A stretch of 64,000 bases of DNA, taken from Piromyces finnis (taxonomy: Eukaryota; Neocallimastigomycota; Neocallimastigomycetes; Neocallimastigales; Neocallimastigaceae). The position numbers and the translations under genes were made by a program. The notes beneath the pieces are model-generated. The model had not been told where the DNA came from. It made no database searches and saw only the letters and a program-made list of their open reading frames with translations. The stretch covers positions 753,501 through 817,500 of the forward strand of contig MCFH01000011.1 in NCBI GenBank assembly GCA_002104945.1, read 5' to 3'. The first letter of the stretch is position 1. Each line of letters begins with the position of its first letter. This document shows positions 21,266-32,818 of this stretch, piece by piece.

Positions 21266-21555
21266 TACTAATATATAGTTGTATAATATTATTAATGTAA
21301 TTAGTATGTGTTTTATCTTTTATAATACAAGTATATATATAAATGAATGTATAAATACATAATTAAATAAATTAATTAATCTAATATAGCGAATGAATAA
21401 TTATTAACTAAATAAATATTTACAATATTTAACTTAACAAATAACTATAATAATAAATAAATATATTAATATAATCTAATGGATTAATGATTATTAACTA
21501 AATAAATTATTTGTAATGTTTAATACTAAGAATAAATAATAAGTATTTATTCTTA
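21266..21555. other. AT-rich spacer between two G-type LTRs
   Basis: No coding potential; only A/T-rich sequence with TAACTAAATAAAT-like repetition at about 21400-21500. Confidence 0.4.
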
Positions 21556-22029
21556 CACGAATTGTAATAATTCCATTATAAATTATTATATAATAGAATT
21601 ATTAACTACAATTTATTGATAAATTGAGAATAAAAAGAAAATAAATATTAATACTTATCTTTAAGTTCGAGTTTATTATAAGAGTAGAAATAATTTTACA
21701 CTTTAATAAGTTAATATGTTTTATTATAACTAAGTTAAGTAAAATAGAATTAAAAACGCTTTTATTATTATAATTTGTTTCTTATAATAATAACTCTTGA
21801 TTTCTTAGAAGGGAATCAAGAGTCTTTATTTATATTATTTAATAAATTTAAAGTTTAAATTAAAATTTTATCTAATCTTAACAAAATAATTTTTTGTTTA
21901 GGAAAAGATTAGAAGAAAAACCTAAACAAAGTTCGATCAACATTCTATACATATTGATCATCGTATATTTTAAGTAAAACCAATTATTTTAGAAATTGGA
22001 AAAAACCTTAAAATATCGATTCCTAAACA
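21556..22029 (+). repeat. LTR family G (copy 2)
   Basis: Begins near CACGAATTGTAATAATTCC and ends about GATTCCTAAACA. The core blocks match copy 1 and the reverse copy at 41950-42509. The first bases appear altered (TTACACGAA where copy 1 has TGTAACGAA). Confidence 0.55.
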
Positions 22030-22052
22030 ATGAATAATTATTTTAAAGTAAT

Positions 22053-22656
22053 TGTAATGGCGACACAGAAAGAATAGATTAGGATATCTATTCTATTACA
22101 ATAACACTAAATTTAAAATAAAAATAAAAAATTGTTTTATTAAAAATATCTTTTATTATAATAGAAATTTAATAATAACAATTACATCGATAAAATGATG
22201 AAAAATATCTTCTATTTATATTTTTCCTAAATACATTTATATTATATTATAACTATTTATTTCTTATATATTATTATTTAAAATCTACACTAAAATCTTA
22301 ATTATTAATAAATATTTAAACTATAACTATTTTTAGTAAAATACAATTGGCAATTCAAATTAAGTACTATTCAATTTGAATATGTGCCCATGTATTATTG
22401 ATATATTAATCATTTATTATTTATTTATTTCTATGAAAAAACAATACTAAAACTAGGGATTTAAATTGAGAATATTAATTTACTTGTTAAACATTAAAAA
22501 TAAACTAATAATTTATTTTGTTTTAAACTTTAATTATTAATAAATAAATTATGTCTCATTTTCTTTTTCTGAATATAATTTGTGTAACTTAAACAATAAT
22601 ACTTGTGGCTTAAGTTACATTAAAGATATCAAACAGAGGCGTTTGATATCTTTACA
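22053..22656 (-). repeat. Solo LTR family C (copy 3), TSD GTAAT
   Basis: 604 bp from TGTAATGGCG to ATCTTTACA with GTAAT at 22048-22052 and 22657-22661. It is nearly identical to copy 2 apart from the terminal hairpin loop. Confidence 0.88.
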
Positions 22657-23037
22657 GTAATTAATTAAATAAATAATTAAATATATTTGATAAAAATATA
22701 AAGTTAAATAAAAGTAATTAATTAAATTAATTAATTAAATGAATAAATATAATTAATAAAAATATAAAGTTAAATAAAAGTAATTAATTAAATTAATTAG
22801 TTAAATGCATAAATATAATTAATAAAAATATTAAATAAAATATTAATGAATAATATAATTAAATGGCTAAATGTAATTTAAGATATTAAAATTAAGTGAA
22901 AATAAATAATTAAAATAAATTTAAATGAGAATAATTATTTAAATAGACTAATATTATTAACATTAATTAATGATTAATAATTAATGATTTTAACTAAGAA
23001 ATATTAATTATGTATCAAATAATTATTATTTCTTACA
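22657..23037 (+). repeat. Tandem AT repeats ending in a K-type LTR terminus
   Basis: Three near-copies of a unit of about 65-70 bp (AATATAAAGTTAAATAAAAGTAATTAATT) lie at about 22660-22850. The right end ATTATTATTTCTTACA is the reverse complement of the sequence starting at 25204, which suggests a fourth LTR-like family (K) present in inverted copies. Confidence 0.5.
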
Positions 23038-23470
23038 CGAATACTAGAAATAACTAAATTGTCTTAGTGGTTAGTAGCTAAGACTTTGAGTCTGAATGAC
23101 ACTAGTTCAAGATCTTATAAATACTATTTTAAAAATTATGATTTTATTTTATTTTATTTTATTTTTAAATTTTATTTTATATGAAGATTATTGATTGGTT
23201 AAGAATTTTAAGTTGAAAAAATTTTATAAATTAATTTAAAAAATTTTTAGTATAAATACGAGTGAATTTTCCCAAATATTTTAAAGAATCGAGATTTTAT
23301 TAATAAATAATTATATTATTAAACACTAACTTATTAAGTTAAATTCTATGTGTTTTTAATGATATTTTTATAAATTAATAATTTACAGAATATTTTAAAG
23401 TGGTAATATTACTAAGTTATTTAGTAAATATTATAATTTGTTTTTATTGTTAAGGACACATTTCTTTACA
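23038..23470 (+). repeat. LTR family F (forward copy) with tRNA-like hairpins
   Basis: From CGAATACTAGAAATAAC to TTTCTTTACA. At 23060-23070 TGTCTTAGTGG resembles a pol III A box and 23104-23114 AGTTCAAGATC a weak B box; GTCTTAG/CTAAGAC encloses TGGTTAGTAG. TATAAATACG lies near 23251. The left terminal bases are missing or fused to the K terminus. Confidence 0.65.
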
Positions 23471-25203
23471 TTATTAAAACTTTTAATGTATATTATAAAA
23501 ATATTTTTTTGTTAATAACAACACGAGGAAAAAAAAAAAAAAAGATTATTAACATTTAATATTATATTATCTCATACTATGGTTTAACCAATAATTTTAT
23601 AAATAATTAATTTAATAAAAAAAATTAAAATAAAATAAAACTCAGTATAATGATACGACTCTAACCTGCGACATTCATGTCTAATGGTAATAACATTACT
23701 GATATACTATTATAAATCCTTTTTAATTCATGATACAAGATGCATAAAAAAATATAATATTTTAAATATTTTATGAATAATATCTAATTCTTTTATAAAT
23801 TGTATATCAATTACTAGTGTTAATAATAATTAAACTATATTAGTATAAATTATTATGACGCAAATGTTACACATATATTAGAATAATTAATTACACAAGA
23901 AATGAAAAGATATAAAAATAGTGATAAAGAACAAGATATAAAAAAGAGGAGAAAAGAACTTTTCATTTATAAATAATATTTGATATTTTAGTTTTAAGTA
24001 TAATTTTTATTTTATTTCATTTTATTTTAATAGTTCTAGTTTAAGTTAGTTTTAGGTTAATAATTAAATATTTAATATTTATTATATTTAATTCAGTTTA
24101 AAATATTAATTATAAAAGAAAAGAATATTTATTGTTTATTTTTTTTTATTATTTCAGAAAAGTTATATTTTATTATTAATAGTAATTTTATCGACATATT
24201 TTTATATTTACATTTTATATTCAACTATTTATATTTATTAAACAATAACTTTCGATTCTACTAGTATTGAATGTTATTAATCTTATAATCATCATAATAA
24301 TAATAATTAAATAAAGAAACTTTCAACCAAAATCTATTTAATTATATTATTATAAAATTTATTATTTTTACTATTTGTTTTTATTATTTATTTTTATTAT
24401 TATAAAATAGAAATAAATACAATATTATCTAATATATTATTCAACTATCATTCCCTATTGCTAACGTTCACAATTATATTTTATTTATGGTGTCTTTAAA
24501 ATATATTGCATCATTCATTGTTAAGGAATCAACAAATAATGTTATTCTTGTCATAATTAACAATTATGACCTAATCCATTATTGTTCCTAAATTTATGAT
24601 ACTTTACAATATTCTTATTTGTAAAATAATGTATACATGAAAATCATATTTATACTTATTATAAACTATTTTATTAAACTTAAATTTTATTTTATTAAAC
24701 TTAAAAATTAATTTAGTAATAATAATATATTGAGAAATTATAGTTTAGTTAACTTTTAGTTTAATTTATTAAGTTAATGAATTTTTATTAATTAAATTAT
24801 AAATAATATTTCTGTAAACTAGTAAAATTCTTTAGTTAAATATATTTAAAGTAAACTTTTAATGTATGTTAATCAATTTAATAATATGTATAATTATTTA
24901 TTATAGTAATAATGAGATTGTATTATTCATTTAAAATTAATTCAAATAAGAAAAATAATGTAATTAATTAAATACTAATTCTTTTAATTAACACTACTTA
25001 AATTTCCACAAAAAGTATAAAAGGTGTAAATTAGAAGAGTTAGAAAGTGTGTGTTGTTTAATTTTATTTTTAATATCTTAATATAACAAATTTAATAATA
25101 AAAACAATTTTTCTTATTTTTATTTTAATATTATTTTTGAGTATTAATAAATTTATTAATATTTTCATAAATAAATTAATTTCCTCGAACCGTAACATCA
25201 TTA
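23471..25203. other. AT-rich DNA, no gene; one tRNA-like motif
   Basis: No ORF of note. On the minus strand 23655-23720 shows a tRNA-like stretch (ATTAGACATGAATGTC then GCAGGTTAGAGTCG as a weak B box). A possible LTR end lies around 24980-25200, with TATAAAAGG near 24996 and a GTGTGTGTT block like family H. Boundaries are not resolvable by eye. Confidence 0.4.
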
Positions 25204-25724
25204 TGTAAGAAATAATAATTATTTCAATCTAAATAATTAATATTTCTTATTAGTTTAATAATTTAGTTAATAATATTTTATACACTTAAATTATTTATTT
25301 AATTTATTTAGTTAAATATAAATTATACATTCAGATACTTTATTTAATTTATTTAGTTAAATATATTTCATATATTTATATAATTTATTTAATTTATTTA
25401 ATTAAATAATAATTTGTTCATTTGATTTTTAAATAATATTTATATACAAGAATCCAATTTTACCCTTTAATTATATATTACTAATTAATTTATAAATGCT
25501 TATAATATATATAACACTGCTGGATCAATCTGGATCGAATGCGCCCAGGTAGCACCAATAAATAATATTTGTTCTGGAAAACTAAGATTTATACAATGTC
25601 CTAGATTTTTAGCCTGAAATTTCTGGCCTTTCTGGTTTTTGTCTGGTTAAAATTTTACCAGAGGTCAAATTTTCCTGGCTAGAAATATTGGCTAAATCCT
25701 TCCAAAATCTAGGAAAAAGTATAA
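25204..25724. other. Reversed K-type terminus, tandem AT units, virus-junction flank
   Basis: 25204 onward begins TGTAAGAAATAATAATTATTTC, the inverse of the K terminus at 23037. About 25290-25430 is a tandem array of TTTATTTAATTTATTTAG units. From about 25520 to 25724 base composition becomes less AT-rich (GATCGAATGCGCCCAGG, CTGGCCTTTCTGG) but gives no recognisable protein. It could be host target DNA next to the viral insertion. Confidence 0.4.
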
Positions 25725-25727
25725 ATC

Positions 25728-26218
25728 ATGTGTGGATTACACCCACATATATTTACTGTTAAGAGAAATGGTTCTCGAAACATAGTTCCTATGATTAAAT
25801 ACTTAACAAAAGAAGATAAATGTCCTTTATCAACTTTCGAGTGGGAATCTCTATTAAAATCTGAAGGAAATGAATCTAAAGACCCCGACTGGGATCGTTA
25901 TTTGAACGAACATTTAACTCAAAACCAGGTCATACTACGTATACACGAAGAAGGATTCGCCTCAAGATTTGCTAACCATTTTACTAACTGGATCGCATAC
26001 ATCAAGAAGATGTTTCCTGAAGAGCCCAAACGTGAGTATGTATCTCCTTACACGCAAACTGACTTTAAACTACCAGAAGAACTTGCCATGTGGAAGATAT
26101 GTTACTTTCAAGGTTGGCTTGAAAATCTCCATCGTTTTGGGGAATGGTTAAGACCACAATCCTTGATACTTATAGGTCCAAGTAGAAGTGGTAAAACTGA
26201 ATGGGCCAGGTCCTTAGG
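25728..26218 (+). pseudogene. Endogenous CRESS-virus Rep, middle part (motif III to Walker A)
   Basis: Rep nicks the origin and acts as an SF3 helicase in rolling-circle replication of CRESS-DNA viruses. This piece starts inside the endonuclease domain: KYLTKED (Y25, K28 of the local frame) fits motif III, YxxK, the catalytic tyrosine. A linker follows, and residues 150-157 (GPSRSGKT) are a Walker A box, followed by EWARSLG, a run typical of geminivirus-like Reps. The frame is then cut by a B-family LTR with a TTAGG duplication (26214-26218 and 39176-39180); the frame resumes at 39181. The N-terminal motifs I and II are at 41702, downstream, so the integrated genome is permuted. The ATG at 25728 is internal and not the true Rep start. 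Confidence 0.88.
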
Positions 26219-26575
26219 TGTAAAGATATAATATATATCTTTAGATTATTTAATAATTAATTATTAATTAAATAATAAATTAATATTTAGTAAAATTGAT
26301 TATAAAATTTTTGAATAAATTTTATGGAATAATTTAATAATAAATTATTTTATAATAATTCCGTTAAATTTAAATTAAGATAAATATTTAAATTTAAGGA
26401 ATAAAAGAATTTTAATTAAATTTAAATATTTCAAATATTTTAAATAATTAAAATATTTTTTTAAATACTTTTTATTTAATTTTAGAATAGATTATACTTT
26501 TTTATTTAAATTTAGAATAGTTTAATAATTTTAACTTAGTTTTAAAAATAGATTTATTTATATTTCAATAGGAAA

Positions 26576-27605
26576 TGTCACGAATACTAGTGAAATTACA
26601 ATTTCAAGATCACTTGGAATTGTGAAATCACTTATGAAAATTCAAAATCAACAAATATTTTATTTTCAAATAAATTATAAAATTTTATTAAGAAATATTT
26701 AAAAATTTAGAAAAGGTTAAAATATGACCTTAACCCTTAATAATTTTTATAATAAATAACTTTAACCCTTATCGTTAAAATGGAATAAGAAAAAACACGC
26801 GTATCTCCTCAACGAATGACGATTTTTGAATAAAAATATTTTGGTTATAATTACGTTCGTTAGAAAGCCACGCTCGAGACAAACAACATATCTTAAAATC
26901 AGGTCAATATCTCTGCTGGTTCACGAGATATTCCAATTTAAAGATATTTTGTTAGCAATGATTAATTGTTTATTCAGAGAATGATCACCCCTGATATATC
27001 AAACATAAATCATTCACTCAAAGTATAAAAATTATTGTTTAATTAAATTAAAATTATTTTCCGGAACTAATTAACTTTATTTTATAATAATTATTTCAAT
27101 AACATAATTTATAATCTTTGAACTAGAAGATTATAATTATTAATATTATATTCAATGAATTATATTATAATTAAGAAATAATTAATATTATAAATATATA
27201 AATAATAGTTATTTTTAATAATTAGTAGTAAGTCTTAAGTTTAGCCTTAGTATTATAAAATATATTATGAATATAATCATGTACTAAAAAGTTATTTTAG
27301 TATTAAATGTAAAATTACAAATAGTATAAATAGTTTAGAATAGTTTTATGAATTAAATCTTTGTAAAGATTATTATCTTATTAATACTTAATAAGTATTA
27401 CTATTAAATAATCTTATTATTATATATATTCTTTAAATAAAATAAAAAGGAATTATTTTAACTATAATACATAATTTAATTATTCATTTATAAATCAATT
27501 AAGATTATTTTAATAAAACATTTTTTTTCTAACCTAGTTATCTTTTAACCTTTTATTTAATTTGATATTTTAATATTAAATTATAAGTTTAGTAAAACTT
27601 TTACA
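26576..27605 (+). repeat. Solo LTR family D, TSD GGAAA
   Basis: 1030 bp from TGTCACGAATACTAG to AACTTTTACA, flanked by GGAAA at 26571-26575 and 27606-27610, inside the B-family LTR. No internal coding sequence. It contains ACCTTAACCCTTAA, GTTAGAAAGCC and a less AT-rich segment at about 26790-26940. Related to E (18115). Confidence 0.88.
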
Positions 27606-28283
27606 GGAAATATATTAAGAATAGTATTGATAATATTAAATTAATTTATAGATGTAACGATGATAAATAATAATTATAAATATATTATACATTTGATATT
27701 AGTAGAAATTTTTATTATAAAATAATTATTAAATAATTTTATATAGTTTATTATAAAAATATAATTTACATAAAATCAAATATTTTATAAATTTATATAT
27801 TTGATTGGGTTAAATTATAAAAATAATTTTTATTATAAAGAATAATAATAATTTTTAGTAGAAAATGAGAAGACTTAGATTATTAATAATAAGTTAAATT
27901 TTAATAATAGTTAATATAATTAATTAGTGAATACATAATAATATTTAAAAAGACAAAAATAAGTTTTTATATAATAAAAATTATTGTTAAAAAGAGCGTA
28001 AGAACAATAAATAAAAGAAAATATAAAAACGAAATTAAACTTGTCTAATTTGTAATTATTGTGTTAATAATAAATAATATTTTATAGAATAAATCTGGTG
28101 TTATTATTCTATATAAATATTATTAAATAATAAAACTATTAAAACTATAAAATAGCTTAAAATAAATTAATAAAACTAGTAGATATTGTTAAAGCTCGTA
28201 CAATAGCTGTCGAGATAAAACAATATAAGATAACAGAAGAAGTAGTTAAAAAGTTGTAATATAACTACCAATCCGTTATCAAG

Positions 28284-28295
28284 TGGTGGAGAACC
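28284..28295 (+). promoter_or_regulatory. tRNA-type primer-binding site of GP-3
   Basis: Two bases after the 5' LTR the sequence TGGTGGAGAACC begins with TGG, the complement of a tRNA CCA end. This contrasts with the self-primer type of Gypsy-1 and Gypsy-2. The matching tRNA is not identified from this window. Confidence 0.65.
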
Positions 28296-28381
28296 TCAGT
28301 CGTCCCGTGGGAAAGCCGAAAATTTAAATAATTCCTATTAATTAGTATATTTAGTATAATTATCTTATTTATTTACTAAAT

Positions 28382-29236
28382 ATGACTGAAAATAAAAACA
28401 ATTTTGAAAGAGCCGCTAGTATGGCTAAAGAAATAAGCCCTCTTGGCAAGAAAGATACTAAGTTCTTCAGATGGAAAATGGAACTTGAAGATATCTTAGA
28501 AGACTTAGCTCTTTCTGAAAAAGAAAAGAAGAGAATTGCTTTGCTTGCTACTACCGGTAACTCAAAGGATCTTTGTAGTGATATTTATTATGAAGATAGA
28601 TCCCTATCTTATAATGAATTTATCAATAAAATATCTAACTTATTTGAGGATGATAAAACCTCTAATAGAAACCTAAATAAGTTAGAAAAAATAAAAGTAA
28701 ACAAAAGCTCTGTTAGATAATTTAACCGTTCTTTTAACGACCTTTTGAAAGAAATTAAAGAAAGGGACAAGCCTTCTGAAGAAAGACTTGTTTTTCTTTA
28801 TACAAAAGCTTTTAATAGGAGAACTTCTATATTAAATTCTCTTATTAACAAACAACCAAAAACTTTAAAGGATGCTATGGTCATTGCTATTAAAGCAGAT
28901 GAGCTTCTATCTGCTTATGAAAGTGATGATGAATATGTACCCAATAAAAGAACTCAAAACAAAAATAATTATTATAAGAGAAAAATAGAAGTTGAAGATA
29001 AAACCTCTTATAATAATAACGAAAATAATAGTAGTACTGATAATGAAAAGACTACTAAAGAAGAAGCTAAAGAATCAGATCTGGATGCTTTGACCAAAAG
29101 CTTTGCCCAGATGAAAATTCATATCTGCCACCGTTGTAACCAGAAAGGACATGATGCCCGCTTCTGCCCAAACGAAATGACCGATGTGAACAAAATCATA
29201 GCTACCCTCCTCAAAACCCAAAACCATTTAAATTAA
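28382..29236 (+). pseudogene. GP-3 gag with one internal stop
   Basis: A 285-codon frame with a single in-frame TAA at 28718-28720; the same frame continues after it (NRSFNDLLKEIKERDK...). The C-terminal part has a CCHC zinc knuckle CHRCNQKGHDARFC starting at 29126. A highly charged, Asn/Glu-rich linker precedes it. The frame ends in TAA at 29234-29236, overlapping the following protease frame. The internal stop would normally disable this copy, unless it is read through. The Gag fold itself is only assigned from the zinc knuckle and position. Confidence 0.8.
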
Positions 29237-31224
29237 ATGGGGGAAGTTCTCAATCTTCCCCTTCTAACTCCAAAATTGATAATAACCAAACCCACAACAT
29301 CAACAACATTAATGAGCAAATCTATGTTGATGATACACGTGATTTCCATAAAACAAAAAAATTTCCAAATTCTAAAGAAAAATTCTCTAACCCTTTGGTG
29401 GATGATCCAATCAATGAAGATGATAAGGATTACGTTACACGTGATCACGTGACAAATACAGTCGATGATAAGGACATCGAAAACCTTATTTATGCATTCA
29501 AGAGAAAAAGTTCTGAAGAAAGTGATGAAAGTGATGATGAGGATCACGTGACTCAGTCGAAGAAAAAGAAACTTCGAGAAAATCCATTACCAATACACAC
29601 AAAGGCCACTCAGATGAAAGAACAGCAAGAAATTCGTAATGAGAAAAATTCAAATTTTCATACCACTACTTCCCGCCTAGACATCTTAGACCCCTCGGTA
29701 ATTGCAGGCAAGAATATTTCCTCTGCTAAGATGAAAAATAAAGAAACCAGAAATAAAAGAAGAATTGGTCCAGATATACCAAGTAAACAGGACGAATTAG
29801 AAGAAGTTATAGATAGCAAAAAGTCTCCCAAAAGCAACTATTATGACTTCCTACGTTCTATTGTCATGTTGGGCAAAAATAAAGAATATAATATTTTTGA
29901 TGCCCTTAATAATACAAATGCTGGTATCTCTTTTGCACAATTGCTTGCAGTCAGTCCTATCATCAGAAGACTTTGTGCCAAAGGTTTAAAGCTTGATCCA
30001 AATGACGTTCGGAAAATAAACGCCATTCAAAATATGGATCTTAATGATGATGATATTAATTCATTTATTAATATCATTAATGAAAATTATAATAATAAAA
30101 ATAATGAAAACAATGATGATGCTGATAATGACAATGATGATGATATTATCAATATAGCAGATAACGAAATTAATGTCATTAATAAAATCAACATTGCTTC
30201 TGTCATTGGCTCAATTGATAATAACATTGTCCGAGTTTTAGTAGATACTGGTTCTGATGTTAATGTTATTACTAAATCCTTCTTTAATTTAATATCAGCA
30301 AATCATAATATTACACATTTTAAGAGAACTTTCTTTAAATTAGCTAGCAAACAAGTTATTTCAACAAATCAAGCTGTTAATTTAACTCTTAAATTTGGTG
30401 ATTTAAAAATCTATGCATTATTCTGGATTCTAGAAGATGAAGATTCATGTTATGATATTATATTAGGTCGTCAATCTCAAAAGAATCACCGATTATACAT
30501 TGATCCTGATGATGACTCTCTCTACATGAAAACTAATTCATCTCCTATTATGGTTGCTCGTCCCTCAAATTTTAAACAAAATAAAAATAATCTTTCAAAT
30601 ATTTCAATGATTCATTGTTTCAATCCATCAAATATTAATGAATCTCAATTTAATTCATTTAATAATAATATCAAAATTCAAAATTTTAATTCGACTTTTA
30701 ACAATAAAAACAAACTTTTATATTCAATTAAATTTCGACATTTATTCAAATTTAAAAATAAATATTTTTATCCAAAATATCACATTTTTCATTCAAATTT
30801 CAGCAAATTTCCAAAAAGAATTAAAAACGATTCACTTATTAAATTTTCAATTAATAAGTCAAATCTTGTCGGCCATGATGAAGCAGAAAAAACGCCAATT
30901 ATTCACGAAAAATGCCACAAAATCAAGATATATAAAAATAAAAGTAAAATTCTAAAATATAATCATTTGAATATTAATATTAACAGGAAATTAAAATCAA
31001 GAAAAAAGCGAAATAAACAAAATGATATAATCAAAAATTCATCAAATAATTCGTTTAAGAATATATATTTCAGTATAATAAAAAGTGTAAAAGAAAGTAT
31101 TTCAAATTCAATTATTTTCAATCTAAAAGATTATATCAAATCAGTAACTTCAATTTTAAAACGACATTATTTCGACATATTAAAATCAAAATTTCATCTA
31201 TTTTCAAAGTTTAAAGAAAGATAA
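29155..31224 (+). CDS. GP-3 protease frame (entered by -1 frameshift)
   Basis: The frame is open from 29155, overlaps the end of gag by 82 bases and runs to the stop at 31222-31224. An acidic, Lys/Asp/Glu-rich region comes first. A retroviral-type aspartic protease follows, with VDTGSDVNVI (catalytic D at 30244) and, further on, DIILGRQSQ, the expected ILG flap partner. The remaining 230 or so residues are rich in Asn, Lys, Ile and Phe with no similarity I recognise; in particular there is no YxDD, no RNase H and no DDE/HHCC integrase motif. An ATG is not needed for expression by frameshifting. Confidence 0.8.
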   Translation, partial: CPLLPKRNDRCEQNHSYPPQNPKPFKLNGGSSQSSPSNSKIDNNQTHNINNINEQIYVDDTRDFHKTKKFPNSKEKFSNPLVDDPINEDDKDYVTRDHVTNTVDDKDIENLIYAFKRKSSEESDESDDEDHVTQSKKKKLRENPLPIHTKATQMKEQQEIRNEKNSNFHTTTSRLDILDPSVIAGKNISSAKMKNKETRNKRRIGPDIPSKQDELEEVIDSKKSPKSNYYDFLRSIVMLGKNKEYNIFDALNNTNAGISFAQLLAVSPIIRRLCAKGLKLDPNDVRKINAIQNMDLNDDDINSFINIINENYNNKNNENNDDADNDNDDDIINIADNEINVINKINIASVIGSIDNNIVRVLVDTGSDVNVITKSFFNLISANHNITHFKRTFFKLASKQVISTNQAVNLTLKFGDLKIYALFWILEDEDSCYDIILGRQSQKNHRLYIDPDDDSLYMKTNSSPIMVARPSNFKQNKNNLSNISMIHCFNPSNINESQFNSFNNNIKIQNFNSTFNNKNKLLYSIKFRHLFKFKNKYFYPKYHIFHSNFSKFPKRIKNDSLIKFSINKSNLVGHDEAEKTPIIHEKCHKIKIYKNKSKILKYNHLNININRKLKSRKKRNKQNDIIKNSSNNSFKNIYFSIIKSVKESISNSIIFNLKDYIKSVTSILKRHYFDILKSKFHLFSKFKER
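29227..29262 (+). promoter_or_regulatory. Programmed -1 frameshift signal
   Basis: The heptamer TTTAAAT (29227-29233) is in the gag frame as T TTA AAT, the classical X XXY YYZ slip site, and is followed directly by the gag stop TAA. After a 5-nt spacer, GGGGGAAG (29239-29246) pairs with CTTCCCCT (29255-29262) across an 8-nt loop. Slipping back one base enters the protease frame, which is open from 29155 to 31224. Confidence 0.85.
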
Positions 31225-31565
31225 AACCACATTAAACATTTATATACAAATAATACGACAATTACATTACAAAAATATATAAAAACACAAAAATATTTAC
31301 ACTACGACATTTAACAAAATTTCACTTCATTTTTTTTATTTCTCTTTGAAAAAAAAATTTTATTAATAAAAATTTTCAAATTTTTCATCATTTTTTTTAT
31401 AAACCTTATTTTATATTATTTTTATCATATATATATATATATAGAAAAAAAAAAATTTAAATTTTTAAATCTTTAGTATAAAAATATCAAAAACTTATAT
31501 ATTTATTATTATTTATGAATATTTTTATCAGCTACCACTAAGTCGTATCTTAGGGGAGGAAATCT
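31225..31565 (+). other. GP-3 3' untranslated part, hairpin and PPT
   Basis: A/T-rich with no ORF. It ends in a hairpin CTAAG (31538-31542), TCGTAT, CTTAG (31549-31553), followed by GGGAGGAAATCT abutting the 3' LTR. Confidence 0.65.
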
Positions 31566-32187
31566 TGATAAATAATAATTATAAATATATTATACATTTG
31601 ATATTAGAAAATTTTATTATAAAATAATTATTAAATAATTTTATATAGTTTATTATAAAAATATAATTTACATAAAATCAAATATTTTATAAATTTATAT
31701 ATTTGATTGGGTTAAATTATAAAAATAATTTTTATTATAAAGAATAATAATAATTTTTAGTAGAAAATGAGAAGACTTAGATTATTAATAATAAGTTAAA
31801 TTTTAATAATAGTTAATATAATTAATTAGTGAATACATAATAATATTTAAAAAGACAAAAATAAGTTTTTATATAATAAAAATTATTGTTAAAAAGAGCG
31901 TAAGAACAATAAATAAAAGAAAATATAAAAACGAAATTAAACTTGTCTAATTTGTAATTATTGTGTTAATAATAAATAATATTTTATAGAATAAATCTGG
32001 TGTTATTATTCTATATAAATATTATTAAATAATAAAACTATTAAAACTATAAAATAGCTTAAAATAAATTAATAAAACTAGTAGATATTGTTAAAGCTCG
32101 TACAATAGCTGTCGAGATAAAACAATATAAGATAACAGAAGAAGTAGTTAAAAAGTTGTAATATAACTACCAATCCGTTATCAACGA

Positions 32188-32814
32188 TGGTACAGAATTT
32201 TATTATAAGTACCTTTTTCTTTATTGTTTGGGACACTACAACAGTTATAAATAACAAATTTATATTCTAGATGAATATTTTTTGATTATATATTATTTTA
32301 TTATTTTGTTTATTATTTTATTATTTTTATTACAAGCTTTATTATTTATAAGTATTATTTATTATTATTTTATATTATTATTTGTTTTAAAAATAGGTAT
32401 AATCTTAGAAAATAAACTAATATTATTATTAATTCCTTCACTAAATCTAACAATAATATTATTTATTCTTCTATTATTATCACCTTATCTTTATTTTATT
32501 TATAATATAACTAATATAAACTAACTAAAAACTAACTAAAACTAAAAACTCTTCTTTTCTTTTATATATATATACGCGTCTTTCTCCTCCTTATATAATT
32601 ATATTTTTATCATCCTTATATTAAATTATAAAAAGTTTATTTTACTTTAATAAATTATTTATAAGTTATTAATTTAATTTAATTTACCATTCTTATTATT
32701 ACTATCGTTATATAAATTTATTAAATAAAAATATTTAAATCCATATATATTATAAGGGTTATTTCATTTACCAAATATATGGATTTATTGCATTTTTCTG
32801 AATGTGGTGTACCA
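32188..32814 (+). repeat. Element 4: TGGTACA/TGTACCA-ended insertion, TSD ACGA
   Basis: 627 bp with perfect 7-bp inverted ends (TGGTACA 32188-32194, TGTACCA 32808-32814), flanked by ACGA at 32184-32187 and 32815-32818. It interrupts the Gypsy-2 5' LTR eight bases from its start. Its length is like the GP-3 LTR and its ends are TG...CA, so it may be a solo LTR of a related family; a short DNA transposon is the alternative. The hydrophobic ORF at 32282-32524 is a low-complexity artefact. Confidence 0.75.
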
Positions 32815-32818
32815 ACGA

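Larger units (their letters stand above)
27661..32183 (+). mobile_element. GP-3, Gag-protease-only LTR element, TSD ACGA
   Basis: A 4.5 kb element with LTRs of 621 bp (27661-28281) and 618 bp (31566-32183), almost identical, TGATAA...TTATCA ends, and ACGA at 27657-27660 and 32184-32187. It has a tRNA-type PBS and a PPT (GGGAGGAAATCT, 31554-31565) preceded by a CTAAG/CTTAG hairpin. The coding part holds Gag and an aspartic protease only; no reverse transcriptase, RNase H or integrase follows. It must move with enzymes from another element. Confidence 0.88.

Noticed and set aside
25520-25724. Further Rep coding sequence upstream of 25728
   Set aside because: No frame gives HUH or motif I; the true N-terminal part is at 41702, so this is treated as flank.
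32282-32524. 80-aa hydrophobic ORF
   Set aside because: Consists of TTA/ATT runs translated as Leu/Ile inside element 4; no independent support.
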